Below, one piece after another: positions 23,531-35,290 of a DNA stretch of 64,000 nt. The notes beneath the pieces were generated by a model, which saw only the letters and a program-made list of their open reading frames with translations, searched no databases and was not told where the DNA came from. Positions within the stretch are counted from its first letter, which is position 1; each line of letters starts with the position of its first letter. Both the position numbers and the translations under genes were made by a program. The stretch is from Cryptomeria japonica (lineage: Eukaryota > Streptophyta > Pinopsida > Cupressales > Cupressaceae): contig NC_081407.1 in NCBI RefSeq assembly GCF_030272615.1, forward strand, positions 440,907,213-440,971,212. The letters run 5' to 3'.

Positions 23531-24840
23531 ATAGAGAAACAAGACTTCATCAACTTCCTTACAGAGGTAAAAATCAATTTTACATGGTCCTATTCCAATA
23601 TGCCAGGGTTGGATCCTACCTTGGTGGTTCACAATCTCGCTGTCCACCCAAATGCAAAACCTATAAAACAAAAATTGTGCAAAATACACCCACATGTTGC
23701 ACTCCTGGTCAAGGCGGAACTCCAAAAGATGTTAAACGCGGAATTTATCAAACCAATAGATTATGCTGAATGGGTCTCCAACATTGTACCTTTCGAAAAA
23801 CCTGCTGGGGGTATTCGCATCTGCATAGATTTCTGAGATCTAAATATATCTTGTCCTAAAGATGATTTCCCACTCCCAAACATAGATATGATTGTGGACC
23901 TTACAGCAAGACATGAGACACTGTCGCTTATGGATGGATTCTCTAGATACAATGAAATCAGGATTGCAGACGAGGATCAGCATAAAACTGCATTCACAAC
24001 ACCATGGGGGACTTTCTGTTATCAGGTCATGCCTTTTGGTCTCAAAAATGTTGGAGCTACATATCAATGTGCAATGACAACAATTTTTCATGACCTCTTA
24101 CACAAAATTATGGAGGACTATGTGGATGATCTGCTAGGCAAATCTAAGACAAGACAAGAACACATTCACATTCTAAAGCAGATCTTTGAAAGATTAGAAA
24201 AATACAAACTATGGCTAAATCCAAAAAAGTGTGTGTTTGGAGTCACATCAGGAAAACTATTAGGATTCATTGTTTCCTGCAGAGGCATCGAGGTCGATCC
24301 TGCAAAAGTAAAAGCTATCATGGAAATGCCTCCACCAAAAACTCTCAGACAACTGCGTAGTCTCCAGGGAAAACTCCAGTCTATCAGACGTTTCATTTTA
24401 CAACTAGCAGATAAGTGCCATCCATTTGCACACCTCCTGTGCAAGGACACAAAATTCAAATGGGACTACTTATGCCAAAAGGACTTTGAGAAACTAAAAG
24501 AATATCTAGCATCACCTCTGGTATTGATGCCTCCTACTCCTTTAAAACCCCTTATTTTGTATATATGCGCTACTGCAGTAGCATTGGGGGCATTATTGGC
24601 ATAGACAGATGATCAAGGGAAAGAACATGTTGTTTACTACATCCATCGTACACTAGTAGGGTATGAACTCAATTATACCCCCATTGAAAGAGCATGCTTG
24701 GCATTGGTGTTTAGCACACAAAAACTTTGACACTATATGCTAAACAACAAAACAAAACTAATTGCTAAAATCGATCCACTTAAATATCTCTTGTCCAAAG
24801 CTGCTCTCACTGGCCGAACGGCTAAATAGGTCATGCTCTT
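23531..24840 (+). pseudogene. Element A reverse transcriptase and first RNase H (broken)
   Basis: RT copies the element RNA. The order is PHVALLVKAELQKML, GGIRICIDF, LPNIDMIVDL, SLMDGFSRYNEI, TAFTTPWGTFCYQVMPFGLKN, and the active site MEDYVDDLL near 24115-24140. The RNase H segment follows with LILYICATAVALGALLA and LALVFSTQKL. Stops at 23833 (TGA in an Arg context), 24602 (TAG, Gln), 24728 (TGA, Arg) and 24826 (TAG, Trp) all fit C-to-T or G-to-A changes. The frame is otherwise continuous. Confidence 0.92.
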
Positions 24841-25560
24841 AAGTGAGTTCGACATTGAATATGTGGACAAAAAAGAAATCAAGGGACAAGTCATTGCAGA
24901 TCAGTTGGCTGAAGCTCCACTTCCAAGTGACCATCTTCTTCTCACAGAATTACCAGATGAGTTCATTATTACTGTTATGACATCCTCCACATGGCAATTG
25001 TATTTTGATGGCTCGTACACTCAAAATGGATCGGGGGCAGGAATATTATTGGTCACACCTCAAGGAGATGGTATCCCAAAATCATACAAGATATCCTTTG
25101 CATGTACAAACAACATAGCAGAATACGAGGCCCTCATCACAAGTTTATGCTTGGCTATCCACTGGAAAATAAAGGAATTACAAGTCTATGGTGATTCCCA
25201 GCTCGTCATAAAACAAGTCAATGATGAATACTAGACAAAAGATGATAAACTCCTTCCCTACCGTACCATGGTTGAAGATCTTAAGCAACATTTCATGGCA
25301 ATCAAGTTTGACCAAATCCCACGAACAAACAACAGGGCTACAGATGCAATGGCCACCATTGGCTCCCTCCTTCAAATGCTAGCACACAGTTAGAAGTGCG
25401 AGTTCTTGGTTGAGTAATTGTTTATACCAGCATACGACCTACCAGAGTCTGAAATGATGTGTGTTCTCATTGGTCTTGAGTCCCCTTGGTACCAAGAAAC
25501 CTTCTCTTTCCTTAAAGACAACATCATTCCCCCACACCTCACCAAAACCCAACAGCAAAC
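24841..25560 (+). pseudogene. Element A second RNase H (Tat type, broken)
   Basis: After the usual RNase H, the sequence WQLYFDGSYTQNGSGAGILL (from 24992), NNIAEYEALITSL and VYGDSQLVIKQVNDEY form a second RNase H with Asp, Glu and Asp in their expected places. A second RNase H just before integrase is the mark of the Tat lineage. A TAG stop is at 25232. The ending runs into a less clear linker with more stops. Confidence 0.88.
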
Positions 25561-26743
25561 CTTCATCTACTGATGTACCCGTTACACCATCCTTGCAGAC
25601 ACCTTGTTCAGAAGGCATTTTGATGGTTCCCTCCTAAGGTGTTTAGATAAACAAGAAGAAGAATGGGCATTACGCGAAGTACACGAGGGTATCTGTGGGG
25701 CACACTCAAGTGGACTCACATTGGCTAAATTTTTTTGAGAACATGATACTATTGGCCTAAAATGGAAGACGATGCATACAATTATGTGAAGAAATGCATC
25801 CCTTGCCAGCAGCATGGTGACAAGATTCATGCACCATCACAAGAATTGCAACCATTCATTACACCATGGCCCTTCTCGCAATGGAGGCTCGATCTCATTG
25901 GAAAAATCCACCCTTCATCTTCCAACGAACATAAATCATTATCACTGCCACCGAATACTTCACCAAGTGGTTAGAGGCTATCCCTCTTACTTTCACCACC
26001 AGCAAGCAAATATCCAAATTCATCCTGAACTACCTAATCTGCCGATATGGCATCCCAAAAGTTATCATCACTAATAATGGTAAACAATTTAAGAACTAGG
26101 ATGTCAAAGAACTCTGCCAAAAATTCAACATCCAACACCGCCTCTCCACTCCATATTACCCCCAAGGCAATGGCCAAGCTGAGGTTTCTAATAAAATCCT
26201 AATAAAGATTCTCAAAAAGATAGTCAATGAAGCGGGGGCCGTGATTGGCACCTCCAAATTCATCTTGCATTGTGGGCCTACCGCACCTCCATCCACACCC
26301 CCACAGGAACCACTCCTTATTCCCTAGTATTTGGTTTTGAAGCCATCATTCCTATTGAGATCGAGATCCCCTCTCTAAGGGTATCGCTGCAAAACATCCT
26401 ACCAGAGGAAGAATACAGAATTGCCTACTTACAAGAGCTAGAATTATTAGATGAAACGTGCCTCAAGGCCTTGAATCATCTCCGGGTATATCAAAACCGT
26501 TTGCGCATGAGTTATCATAAAAAAGTCAGAACCCGAGAATTCCAAGTTGGTGATCTTGTCCTCATGGAGAATCAAAAAAATCCACAAGAAAGAGAAATGA
26601 AAGGCAAGTTCGAGCCTAATTGGCTTGGACCATATGTAATCACAATGAAATATGGATCATGAGCTTATCAGTTGGCTACTCCTGAAGGTGATCCTTTGAA
26701 TGATCCAATGAATATCATGCACCTCAAAAGATTTTATGCTTAG
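25561..26743 (+). pseudogene. Element A integrase (broken; second catalytic Asp lost)
   Basis: Integrase inserts the cDNA. The HHCC zinc region includes EVHEGICGAHSSGLTL and CIPCQQHGDKIHAP. The core starts QWRLDLIGKI, then shifts frame near 25930. The second catalytic site reads TNNGKQFKN where relatives have TDNG, so Asp is Asn (GAT to AAT). The catalytic Glu is kept in NGQAEVSNK. From 26270 the C-terminal part runs openly: GFEAIIPIEIEIPSLRVSL, HLRVYQNRL, VGDLVLMEN, NWLGPYVI. The natural stop is at 26741. Confidence 0.9.
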
Positions 26744-27886
26744 TCCTCAGAAAGTCTTAAATGGTCAAAAAAAAAAAGAATCAAGAAAAAAAAAAAAATA
26801 AGAAAAAGATCTTGAAAAAATCATCACTTTGGTGAAAACTTGGCAAACAGACACCTTATGACACAAAAAAAAAAAAAAATTTAAAATCAGAAAAAGAAAG
26901 AAAAACAATTCGTCCATTAGTGAAAACCACTTGGTGGTGCTATGGACAAGTACCTTGGTGAAAACCTTTGTGCAAGCACCAAGGTAAATAACCGGATCCA
27001 CTGTCTATCATGTCAATACTACAAATCAACCGCCATCTAGCCCACCCATGCACAACATTCCTTCTTTTCCACCTCCCAATAAAACATGTGTATGATGATG
27101 AGTCTTCACCGGAGTCATGAACAGGGAATGTCCCATTGAAACTGAGTTTTTATGCCTCTGTGTAATCTTCAAGAAGTCTTGAGCAACAATCCCAAGTCCA
27201 TCCTAGTTCTACTCTTGGCAAGAGGTATCATTTGGTCACAAAGAAGAGACTTGTTAGATTTTGTTAGATCTTTTCATATAGACTGACATCTTTTCCCTAC
27301 GACTACCACTATTTACAACTACCTGGATTCTTTCATATCCAGGTATGTTATGATAGGCGCATACTGGGGAATATTTCATAGTATGGAATGTTTTGGATTC
27401 TTCTTGTATAAACTGATGACCTAGTACTAGTGTTTACCAACACTTACCTTCTCGTGTACAAGAGGTATCAGTGTGTTTGAGGGTTTCCTTGCACGAACCC
27501 ACAATTGTATTAGTGTTTCTTAACACTTGCATTGTTGTGTGCAAGAAATTCCCATTTGTATACAGAGTCAGTCCATGCCCTGCGTTTCTCATAGCATCCT
27601 GATTTCTATAATCAATGGTGCAAGTCACTCAGGGCAACATCAAACTAGGTTGGCTCTCCACATTTGTTGTGCACAAAATCTCACCATCATTCCATCAAAT
27701 CCTAAACTCAATAATCCCATGGAGTTCTCAATTGCCCCCATTTTCCTATGCGGTCTCGCATCTCATATTCTTCTTTCCAAATACCTCATGACTGCTTCAT
27801 ATTTGTTCCTCATCTATCCCTTCCACCTTAATTTTTCTTCCTCTATTTTTTTTTTCTTCCTCACATAATCAATTCTGATTCTGATT
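26744..27886 (+). other. Element A 3' noncoding region, first part
   Basis: No gene is seen. A-rich runs (26768-26810 and 26860-26880) are followed by short repeats of CTTGGTGAAAAC / CACTTGGTGGTG (26829-26970) and ordinary AT-rich sequence. It separates pol from the minisatellite. Confidence 0.7.
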
Positions 27887-28456
27887 CATGTCTTATACAG
27901 GATGTATCCTTCCTCAAACCAGATGCTCTGATCATGTCTTATACAGGATGGATCCTTCCTGAAACCAGACGTTGTGATCTAATCATGTCTTATACAGGAT
28001 GAATCCTTCCTAAAACCAGACGTTGTGATCAGTCATGTCTTATATAGGATGTATCCTTCCTGAAACCAGACACTCCGATCATGTCTTATACAGGATGAAT
28101 CCTTCTTGAAACCAGACACTCTGATCATGTCTTATATAGGATGATCCTTCCTAAAACCAGACGTTGTGACCGATCATGTCTTATACAGGATGAATCCTTC
28201 CTGAAACCTGACGTTGTGATCAGTCATGTCTTATACAGGATGTATCCTTCTTGAAACTAGACACTCCAATCATGTCTTATACAGGATGAATCCTTCCTGA
28301 AAACAGATGTTGTGATCTAATCGTGTCTTATACATGATGAATCCTTCCTGAAACTAGACATTGTGATCAGTCATGTCTTATACAGGATGTATCCTTCCTA
28401 AAACCAGACACTTCGATCATGTCTTATACATGATGAATTCTTCTTGAAACCAAACT
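27887..28456 (+). repeat. Minisatellite of element A, about 12 units of 46-51 bp
   Basis: Each unit begins CATGTCTTATACAGGATG and continues ATCCTTCCTGAAACCAGAC. Around AGGATGNATCCT each unit holds a near-perfect 12-bp palindrome. Long units (50-51 bp) end GTTGTGATCAGT or GTTGTGATCTAAT; short ones (46 bp) end CACTCCGAT. Long-long-short trimers of 145-147 bp recur three times. Confidence 0.92.
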
Positions 28457-28678
28457 GAATCTAGATCTTATCAATCGAATCAAATCAAATCTATCAGAAT
28501 ATCAATTTCACAAAACTCCAAAGATCAAATACCTCAATTGATCTCCCAAGGGGGCATCACCATACCATAATCTATCAATCAAGAGCTGAGGCATCCTATC
28601 AAACCAATATCAACATCAAAACAAGATTATTCTTTGAATCAATGTGTCATCACACCTTGCTTCAAAGAGGGGCAAAAT
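28457..28678 (+). other. End of 3' noncoding region and polypurine tract of element A
   Basis: It contains CTCCCAAGGGGGCATCAC (28541), shared with element C, and the purine tract CAAAGAGGGGCAAAA ending at the LTR start. No coding signal is present. Confidence 0.8.
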
Positions 28679-29787
28679 GTAGACACTTAAAAATAATTAT
28701 TTTAATTATTTTTAATTCTTCACATAATTAATTAATTAATTATGTTAATTCAAATTCCTCTCAATATTAATTAAATATAATTAATATTGTCAGTATAGCA
28801 TATGATTGATTTATTTAATAAATCAATCCCTTTCTTTATTCTTTTAAAAAAATCAAATCCTCACAAATCTTCCTCTTAGCTAGTTAATTTCAATTAATTA
28901 GTTAACCTACATGATTCCTACAAATCATCTTCTTAATTCATTCTTCTAGAAACTCCCTAAACTCACTTAACATTATTCTTCTAATTTTTTATTCCCTCCA
29001 CTCATTCTCTCTCCTACTCAAATTCTCCTACAAATATTAATCCCACTTAACATTTCCTCTAATCCCCCTCCTAACGAGTCGTTAATGGTTAATCATCATT
29101 TTTAGTTACAAAGTCAACTCTTTGTCCTTTTCATCCAGCCACTAGCTTTAAATGCTGTTTTCCTAGGTGAATGTAAGATTTTCAAAATCACACATTCCTC
29201 TAGGCATCCCCTCTCCCAAGGAATTTTTAATTCCTTTTTATTCCTCCAATCCCCATGATATCCTTTTTTGGAGAATTTTTAATTCCTCCAATACATCTTG
29301 TGGAGTGTGGAGATACGAAATGCCTTCAAGGCATAATTCTTGCTCTCCACACCCTCTCTTGGACCTTGTGTAAGCTCACAAGTAAATCATAGCCCTTCAT
29401 CTTGAATTCATCCTAGCCATCCATTTTCCTCTCCTCTTCTTATAAAATAGGGCTCCATCCCTTCATTCAAAACATCTTGAAATTTAGTAAATTTATGCTG
29501 CCCTTTTGAGCCCAGGAAATCAACTTGGCAACTTGATCATCTCATCCTTATCATTTTTCAATTCCATTCCATTTGTGCACAATATTGGAGAGCCATCCAC
29601 ATCCAACAATCAAAGGAGCACATCAAGTGGAGCATTATCAAGGGGCACCTTCACTTCATCAAAATCAATCCGAAGGAGAAAGTAAAATAGCAAGTTGAAA
29701 TGGTCTTTTAATGATATTTTAGCATTTTGCATGTTTATTTCGTTATGTTTTGATCATTTGACCTTCAAATCCATTTTCCCCTCTTCA
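28679..29787 (+). repeat. 3' LTR of element A
   Basis: It is a 1109-bp copy of 15017-16126 and is followed by the target-site repeat AAGAG (29788-29792). The TATA box is at 29441-29450. Confidence 0.95.
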
Positions 29788-29792
29788 AAGAG

Positions 29793-30198
29793 TATCTTCG
29801 ATCACACACTCAATCTAAGCAGGTGTTTAGTTTCATCGCATCGAATCAAGTTGGACAATTTATTTTTCACTCATCGTATCTTGATCAATCAAGTTCAAGA
29901 TCAATTTTATCTTCACTCGCTCTATCTAGTTCAATCAATTTCTAGATCAGTAAGATCCACTTCTTGATCAATCAAGTTCAAGTTCGATATCTTTGTTCTC
30001 TATCATTCCTAAATTCAATCAAGTTCGGGATCGATATCACTTTAATTAGACTTCATTTAGCTTCATCGCTTCAAATCAAGCTAAACACCTTGCTCTTTCT
30101 CTAGTTCGTGATCAATCAAGTTCAGAACTAGTATCTCTTAGACATCACATATTCTTTAAACCAACCACTGCTCGCACATTAATTCAAAGAGGTGCAAA
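29793..30198 (+). other. 3' noncoding region of Tat element C (right of insertion A), with polypurine tract
   Basis: It continues the loose repeats seen before 15017, here TTCATCGC..TCAAATCAAGCT and GATCAATCAAGTTCA in several copies. CAAAGAGGTGCAAA at 30185-30198 is the polypurine tract just before a TGTAATACCC LTR start. It closely resembles the tract of element A. No gene is seen. Confidence 0.75.
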
Positions 30199-30420
30199 TG
30201 TAATACCCTAAAAATGGTCATCTAAACCATGGGCCCCTAATCTCGATAACATCACCAAGGTCCTAACCAGAGGCAGTTAAATCAATCTTGAGAACATTAT
30301 TAATTCTTTAATCATCAAATGTCACATGGAAAATCAATTACTCAATATTAATTAAATATTTATTTAATTAATTGAATCATTCCAAGAATATCATTTTAAT
30401 CAATTATCCTATTTTAAATT
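30199..30420 (+). repeat. 3' LTR of element C, first part
   Basis: The LTR starts TGTAATACCC after the purine tract. After 222 bp it is interrupted by LINE A. The rest continues at 42641. The two parts together make about 1104 bp, close to the 1110-bp LTR of A. Confidence 0.75.
30406..30420. repeat. Target-site duplication of LINE A (left)
   Basis: ATCCTATTTTAAATT is a perfect 15-bp match to 42626-42640. It directly flanks the poly(T) that is the LINE poly(A) tail on the - strand. Confidence 0.95.
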
Positions 30421-30896
30421 TTTTTTTTTTTGATAAAAGTGGATAGAACCACTGAACTATATTAAATTTAAAAGTTTTTTACAGTGTTTGGTTCAAAAAG
30501 CACCGAAGGGAAAGAACCAGTAAGAAAACCCTTTAGTATTGCTTAAATAACACAAGCCTATTCTACCCAATACAAAATGCCCATTGGCATAGTACATCAA
30601 ATAAACCATCCCAATTACATAAGCCACATTAGATATAAAGGAAGCCACAAATAGAAGCATATAGAAGGAAGATTAAAGTATGATCACCGAAGGATGCATA
30701 TCCATTGCTGCCAAAAAACACTAGTCTGAACCACCCCTATCTATGAAACACAATTCTCCAACCACTAGTTAGAATTATATCACATAGTAGAAATGAAACC
30801 ATAATCAGACACCCTATCAAAATAAACATTGTGATCAAGCATAGCAGAACCCACACCAAAAAAGGAGGTTGATGAAGACTACAACTACGCCCTTCT
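30421..30896 (-). other. LINE A 3' untranslated region and poly(A)
   Basis: The ORF2 stop is at 30897-30899. The last bases before the tail include AGTGG-TTCTAT-CCACT, a 5-bp hairpin at about 30440-30455 on the - strand, then TTTTATC and the A tract. Plant L1-type LINEs often carry a short 3' hairpin. Confidence 0.7.
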
Positions 30897-31142
30897 TTAC
30901 TTCAAATATTCCAAAACCGTGGAAGGGATCTCATCCACACTTACCTCCTGCATATTAGCATCACTATTAATGGCTAAGTTAGCCTAGAAATCTGCAATCT
31001 TATTCACTTCCCTATAATAGTGGGAAATCAAGAAGGAATAAAAGAAGTCTAATTTTTGCAAAATATGATAAAGTATATATTATAATTGCCAACAATTTGA
31101 CTTCTTTTTCATGACACTTTGAATAATAACCATAGAATCACC
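30897..31142 (-). pseudogene. LINE A ORF2, end of RNase H
   Basis: On the - strand this gives SMVIIQSV and HYYREVNKIADF ... ANLAINSDANMQ, the last part of an RNase H domain, with stops in two places. It continues directly from the segment that ends at 38873, showing that copia 3 split the domain near the conserved Asp-Ser-Met. Confidence 0.85.
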
Positions 31143-32659
31143 TATTAGCATTTGGCATTTCAATAAGAATACTGAGAAGGTTGTAGATGATTATGGACAT
31201 AACTGATTAAGGATGTTTACTATCTTGATATTATTATTTTGTCATTGATGTCAAGAAATTAATTTTCTAATTCAGTAAGCTGTTGCCATATCTTGAGAAG
31301 TATGATTTGAAGAGTATAAAGATGTCAGTAAAAGACACAGAAAGAATATGATGAATAAGGGGATGAATAAGGTATTCAATGGGAAACTATTACCGAGTCA
31401 GACAATGATGAGATCATGATGTTTAGATTGTTTTGACATCATAGATATGTTGTAAATTGTAAGGTTAATACTATACTATGTTACCAACTAAAGAACCTAG
31501 TCAGTAAACCCTAAGGAACCTAGTCGGTACCCTAAGGTTATCGCTATCGGTTAATGAAGGTGGAATGTCTACTGAGTGAAGTTTAGTATTCACCGAGTTA
31601 TAACCGAGTTATTACTAAGTTGTAACCGAGCTATAAAAGAATACATTAAATGTTTACATGCCTTATTTAATGAAGGAAGCTGATGAGTTGGAACTAATTA
31701 AATGATTGGTAAGCTGTGCAAGAAGTTTGTTAATGAATCTATGGCAAAGGAAAGTCGGCATGAAGATCTATAGCGCAGATTGAACCGTAATACCCTAGCA
31801 CAAGTTCCAAGAAATGTATGCAAGTTTCAAGGCGGGGTAAAATGTTTTTCAGATCGAAAGATACATTGAACCTTGACAAGATTGAAGATCTGATGGCTAT
31901 GATTGATCATGGGAAATGTGATCAAGCAGATTAAGCGGTTAGCTAATTGTTTATAAATAGGGAACTGTTGATAAATAATGCATGCGGGCAAATGTATGCA
32001 TAGGGATGCTACATAGTGATTACCGAGCACAGAAGCTTGAAGACCTATTTGAATAACAGAGTATAGAAGCCCAGCAGATGGACAAGATTAGTTCTATGTC
32101 TAGATTGTATTGAACAAATAAGAATCTGCTTTAGCATTTTAGATGTGAAGTTGCAGATAGATTTTTATTACTATTATTTTGTGAAAGTGATAGAAAATCT
32201 CTTAACTGAGTGGACTTAATAGTCTTATTTGTAAAACCCTCTAGCAAGGTGACATTTTGATTGAGTGTTTGAAATCCTTTAACAAGGTCACTTCTAACAA
32301 GGTGAAGATCCTAACATATCTGAGGGAAATCGCTTAATCGGGTCACATCTAGCAATGTGTTTGTAATCTTTAACAGGATTTTCTTTTAACCGAGCATACT
32401 GTAGAAGAGTATATTTCTTAGTGGGTCCAAAATCCCACAGTTGTTTTTCCCTATTTGGGTTTCCACGTTAAATCTGGTGTTATGAGGTTTATATGCTTTT
32501 GAGTTTGCATGTTTACCAGTTTTGGTTATATTACTAAAGTATATGTTACCGAGGTTGAATCTGATGTTTTTATGGAAGATTAAGTTTGTATGATTCACCC
32601 CCTCCCTCTCATCTTGTTGGCTATTGGATCTATACTTATATTAAGTATCAAAACTATCA
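31143..32659 (+). repeat. 5' LTR of copia 3
   Basis: It ends AACTATCA and is followed by the primer-binding site. The start TATTAGCATTTGGC corresponds to TGTTAGCATTTGGC at 37341. It has four to five ACCGAG motifs near 31590-31630. Confidence 0.9.
31590..31960 (+). promoter_or_regulatory. Candidate promoter region of copia 3 LTR
   Basis: Repeated ACCGAGTTAT-like motifs (31592-31630) are followed at once by CTATAAAAG (31631-31639). A second, stronger TATA-like TATAAATAG is at 31952-31960. In the 3' LTR the motifs are kept but both TATA-like sites are changed. Which site drives transcription cannot be told from sequence. Confidence 0.45.
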
Positions 32660-32661
32660 AT

Positions 32662-32673
32662 TGGTATTAGAGC
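32662..32673 (+). other. Primer-binding site of copia 3
   Basis: TGGTATTAGAGC differs by one base from the initiator tRNA-Met complement TGGTATCAGAGC. It lies three bases after the LTR. Confidence 0.88.
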
Positions 32674-32723
32674 TTTCGACTCCAGAAGAAAAGTTTAAAG
32701 GCACTTGAGTTAAAGATCCAAAG

Positions 32724-34140
32724 ATGTATAAGAGGGATGCACCGAAGCTGAACAAGTCAAGTTTCTCTACATGGCAGAAAAGGATGAAGCTACATTTATC
32801 AGGAGTTGGAGAATATGATGTATACTATCTGGAGAATGATTTTGTTACACCGAGCACCTATCCATTGACAATGGAAGAGATAAAGGCAAAGCAAGAACAT
32901 ATCCAAGCAATGATTGAAATAATATCTGCATTGACCGACTCAGAGTTTAATGATCTAGAAGGCTATAATGATGCAAAGGCAATGTGGGATAAGCTCATAT
33001 CAGTGTATGGAGGAGATGAACATGTACAAAGAGAAAAATTAGATAGTTTAAGAGGATAAATTTAATCCATGAGGATGAATGAAGGTGAGAACATAACTTA
33101 GTACAGTACAAGACTAAAGGAGATCGTCAATCAAATCAAAGGAGCAAGTGGAACTATTGAAGAAAAGGATATAACAAGTAAGTTGTTAAGAACCCTTCTA
33201 CCAGCTTATGCAATCCGAGTCTCTACAATCAATGAATTGAGGTCTGTACCTAATATGCCAGTTTCTTTAGATGCTACTATTGGTAAGCTACATGCATTTG
33301 AGTTAAGTAACTTTGATAATAGTGGATCTTCGGTAAATAAAGTTGAATCTGCATTTAGTTCTTTTCATCTTGATGAATCTAATGATTACAATGAAAGAAA
33401 GTATAAGTACTCTGAAGGAGATCACAGTGGAGCAAGTGAAAGATTTCGTAAGAACATGGAAGAAGTACACAAATTGTATGAGGAAATCAGAAAGCAAGAA
33501 GAGTTTGAAGCACTATTAGCCAGAAGGTTACCGAGAGGCAAAGGTAAGTATAAAGGAAAACTACCTTTGAAATGTTTCAATTGTGACAAAATGGGACATA
33601 TAGCTTCTAACTGTCCTGACAAAGATTCTACTGAAAAGAGAGATTACTGAGATGATAGACAGAAAGATAATCATTACAGAGGACACCAAGACTTCAGAAG
33701 AAGAGATAGAAAGACATGCTTAATAGCTGATGAGGAATCCAACGATGATAAATCAGATGAAACTGATATAGAGGAAGCAGTTTATGTGGCTATCAAAGAT
33801 GGATCAGATGAAGAAAGGTATGAATAAAAATCCCTAATATCTCACATAAACACTAATGATTCTTGGATCATAGATAGTGGATGCTCACATCATATGACAG
33901 GAGATAAACACAAGTTTGTTATATTAGAAGATTATGATGGAGGCTATGTTAGATTTGGTAATGATGCACCATGTTCGGTAAGAGGTAAAGGATCTATAAC
34001 ACTTCTTGATAATGCAAGATGCAATGATGTTTATTGGGTTAAAGGTTTGAAATATAATTTGTTGAGTGTAGCACAGCTAAACAATACAGGTTACCAAATA
34101 GAATTTCAAAAAGGAACTGTCAAAGTTCACAACAAGAATG
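32724..34140 (+). pseudogene. Copia 3 gag and protease (broken)
   Basis: The gag start at ATG 32724 reads MYKRDAPKLNKSSFSTWQKRM, the same family as copia 1 and 2. Stops near 33057 and 33063 and at about 33101 split the N-terminal part. From 33183 the frame is open through a complete zinc knuckle, CFNCDKMGHIASNC (near 33572-33613). Stops at 33648 and near 33825 follow. The protease motif IIDSGCSHHMTGD lies at 33870-33905 and is followed by FGNDAPC and KGLKYNLLSVAQL. All expected catalytic residues are present. Confidence 0.92.
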
Positions 34141-35290
34141 AAAAGTTAGCTGCTACCAGGACACAAACAAAAGGTAATAGATTTCACCTTGACTCAACTC
34201 GGAACAAGTGTTTGTATGCAAAGATAGATGATACATGGTTATGGCATAAAAGGTTTTGTCATGTAAATTTTGATAATCTAATCAAAATAAGTAAGAAGCA
34301 CCGAGTAAGAGGTCTACCGAGTCTTGAAAAACCTGAGAATTCTATGTGCCGAGTATGCCAGATGGGTAAGATGACAAGATCAAGCTTTACAAGTAAGTCT
34401 TACACTTCTAAGGGAATTTTAGATCTTGTGCACATTGATCTTTGTGGTCCTATGAAAGTTCAAAGTTATTATAGTGATAAATATTTCATATTATTTGTGG
34501 ATGACTACTCAAGGATGATGTCAGTAATGTTTTTAAAAGAAAAAGCAGAAGCTTTTCAAATGTTTAAATGGTACAAGGCAAGAGTTGAAAATGAAATAGG
34601 AAGACAACTGAAATGTCTTAGATCAGATAGAGGAGGAGAGTTCACATCTGATGAATTCAACTTATTCTGCAATGATCATGGTATTAAAAGACAAGTCTCT
34701 GCACTGAGAACTCCACAACAAAATGGAATAGCTGAGAGAAGAAACAGATCTATTGTGGATTGTGCTAGAACACTGATGATTAAAAAGAAAGTTTCACAAA
34801 CATTTTGGAGAGAAGCAATAAGCACAACAGTTTACACCTTGAACCAAGTACAATTGAAGAAAGGTACTTTGAAGACACCATATGAAATCTGGTATGACAA
34901 GAAACCTAATGTAAGTTATTTTTAAATCTTTGGAAGTAGATGCTATGTTCATAAAGATGATAGAAATGGTAAGTTTGATCATAAAAGTGAAGAAGGAACA
35001 TTTCTAGGTTATTCTTCTAGAAGCAAAGCATTTAAATGTCTGATTAAATCATCTAACAAAATAGTAGAAAGTGGAAATGTGAAAATTGATGAATTTGCAG
35101 AAAGAAATGAAGGAAATTCCAAGGAACTAGAAGACTATGATGAATTTGTCTATGTTCAACCGACAAGTCTTACCAAGAAAATGGTTGAAGAAAATGAAGA
35201 GAATATCCAATTACCGAGTGATGAAGAAGATCATACAGAGACTACTGAGCTTGTATTAGCCAAGTATGTCAAAAGACATCATGCACCAAG
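34141..35290 (+). pseudogene. Copia 3 integrase (mostly open)
   Basis: This is the best preserved integrase in the window. The HHCC region has LWHKRFCHVNFD and MCRVCQMGK. The core has HIDLCGP (first Asp), SDRGGEF (second Asp) and QQNGIAERRNRS (Glu region) in one open frame up to a stop at 34923. After it come IFGSRCYVHKDD and EGTFLGYSSRSKAF, then an acidic linker to the stop at 35292. Only the stops prevent a full-length product. Confidence 0.92.

Larger units (their letters stand above)
15017..29787 (+). mobile_element. Complete Ty3/gypsy Tat-type LTR retrotransposon A
   Basis: It is 14771 bp long, with LTRs of 1110 and 1109 bp that differ at only a few percent of sites, and a perfect 5-bp target duplication AAGAG (15012-15016 and 29788-29792). 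The order is LTR, primer-binding site, long leader, gag, protease, G-patch, RT, RNase H, second RNase H, integrase, a long 3' region with a minisatellite, polypurine tract, LTR. Integrase after RT defines gypsy. The second RNase H and the long repeat-rich 3' region point to Tat. It is inserted in the 3' noncoding region of element C. Stops, frameshifts and a changed integrase residue make it non-autonomous. Confidence 0.95.

Noticed and set aside
27887-28456. Direct repeats that could suggest a CRISPR array
   Set aside because: The units are contiguous 46-51 bp tandem repeats without unique spacers, inside a plant retrotransposon.
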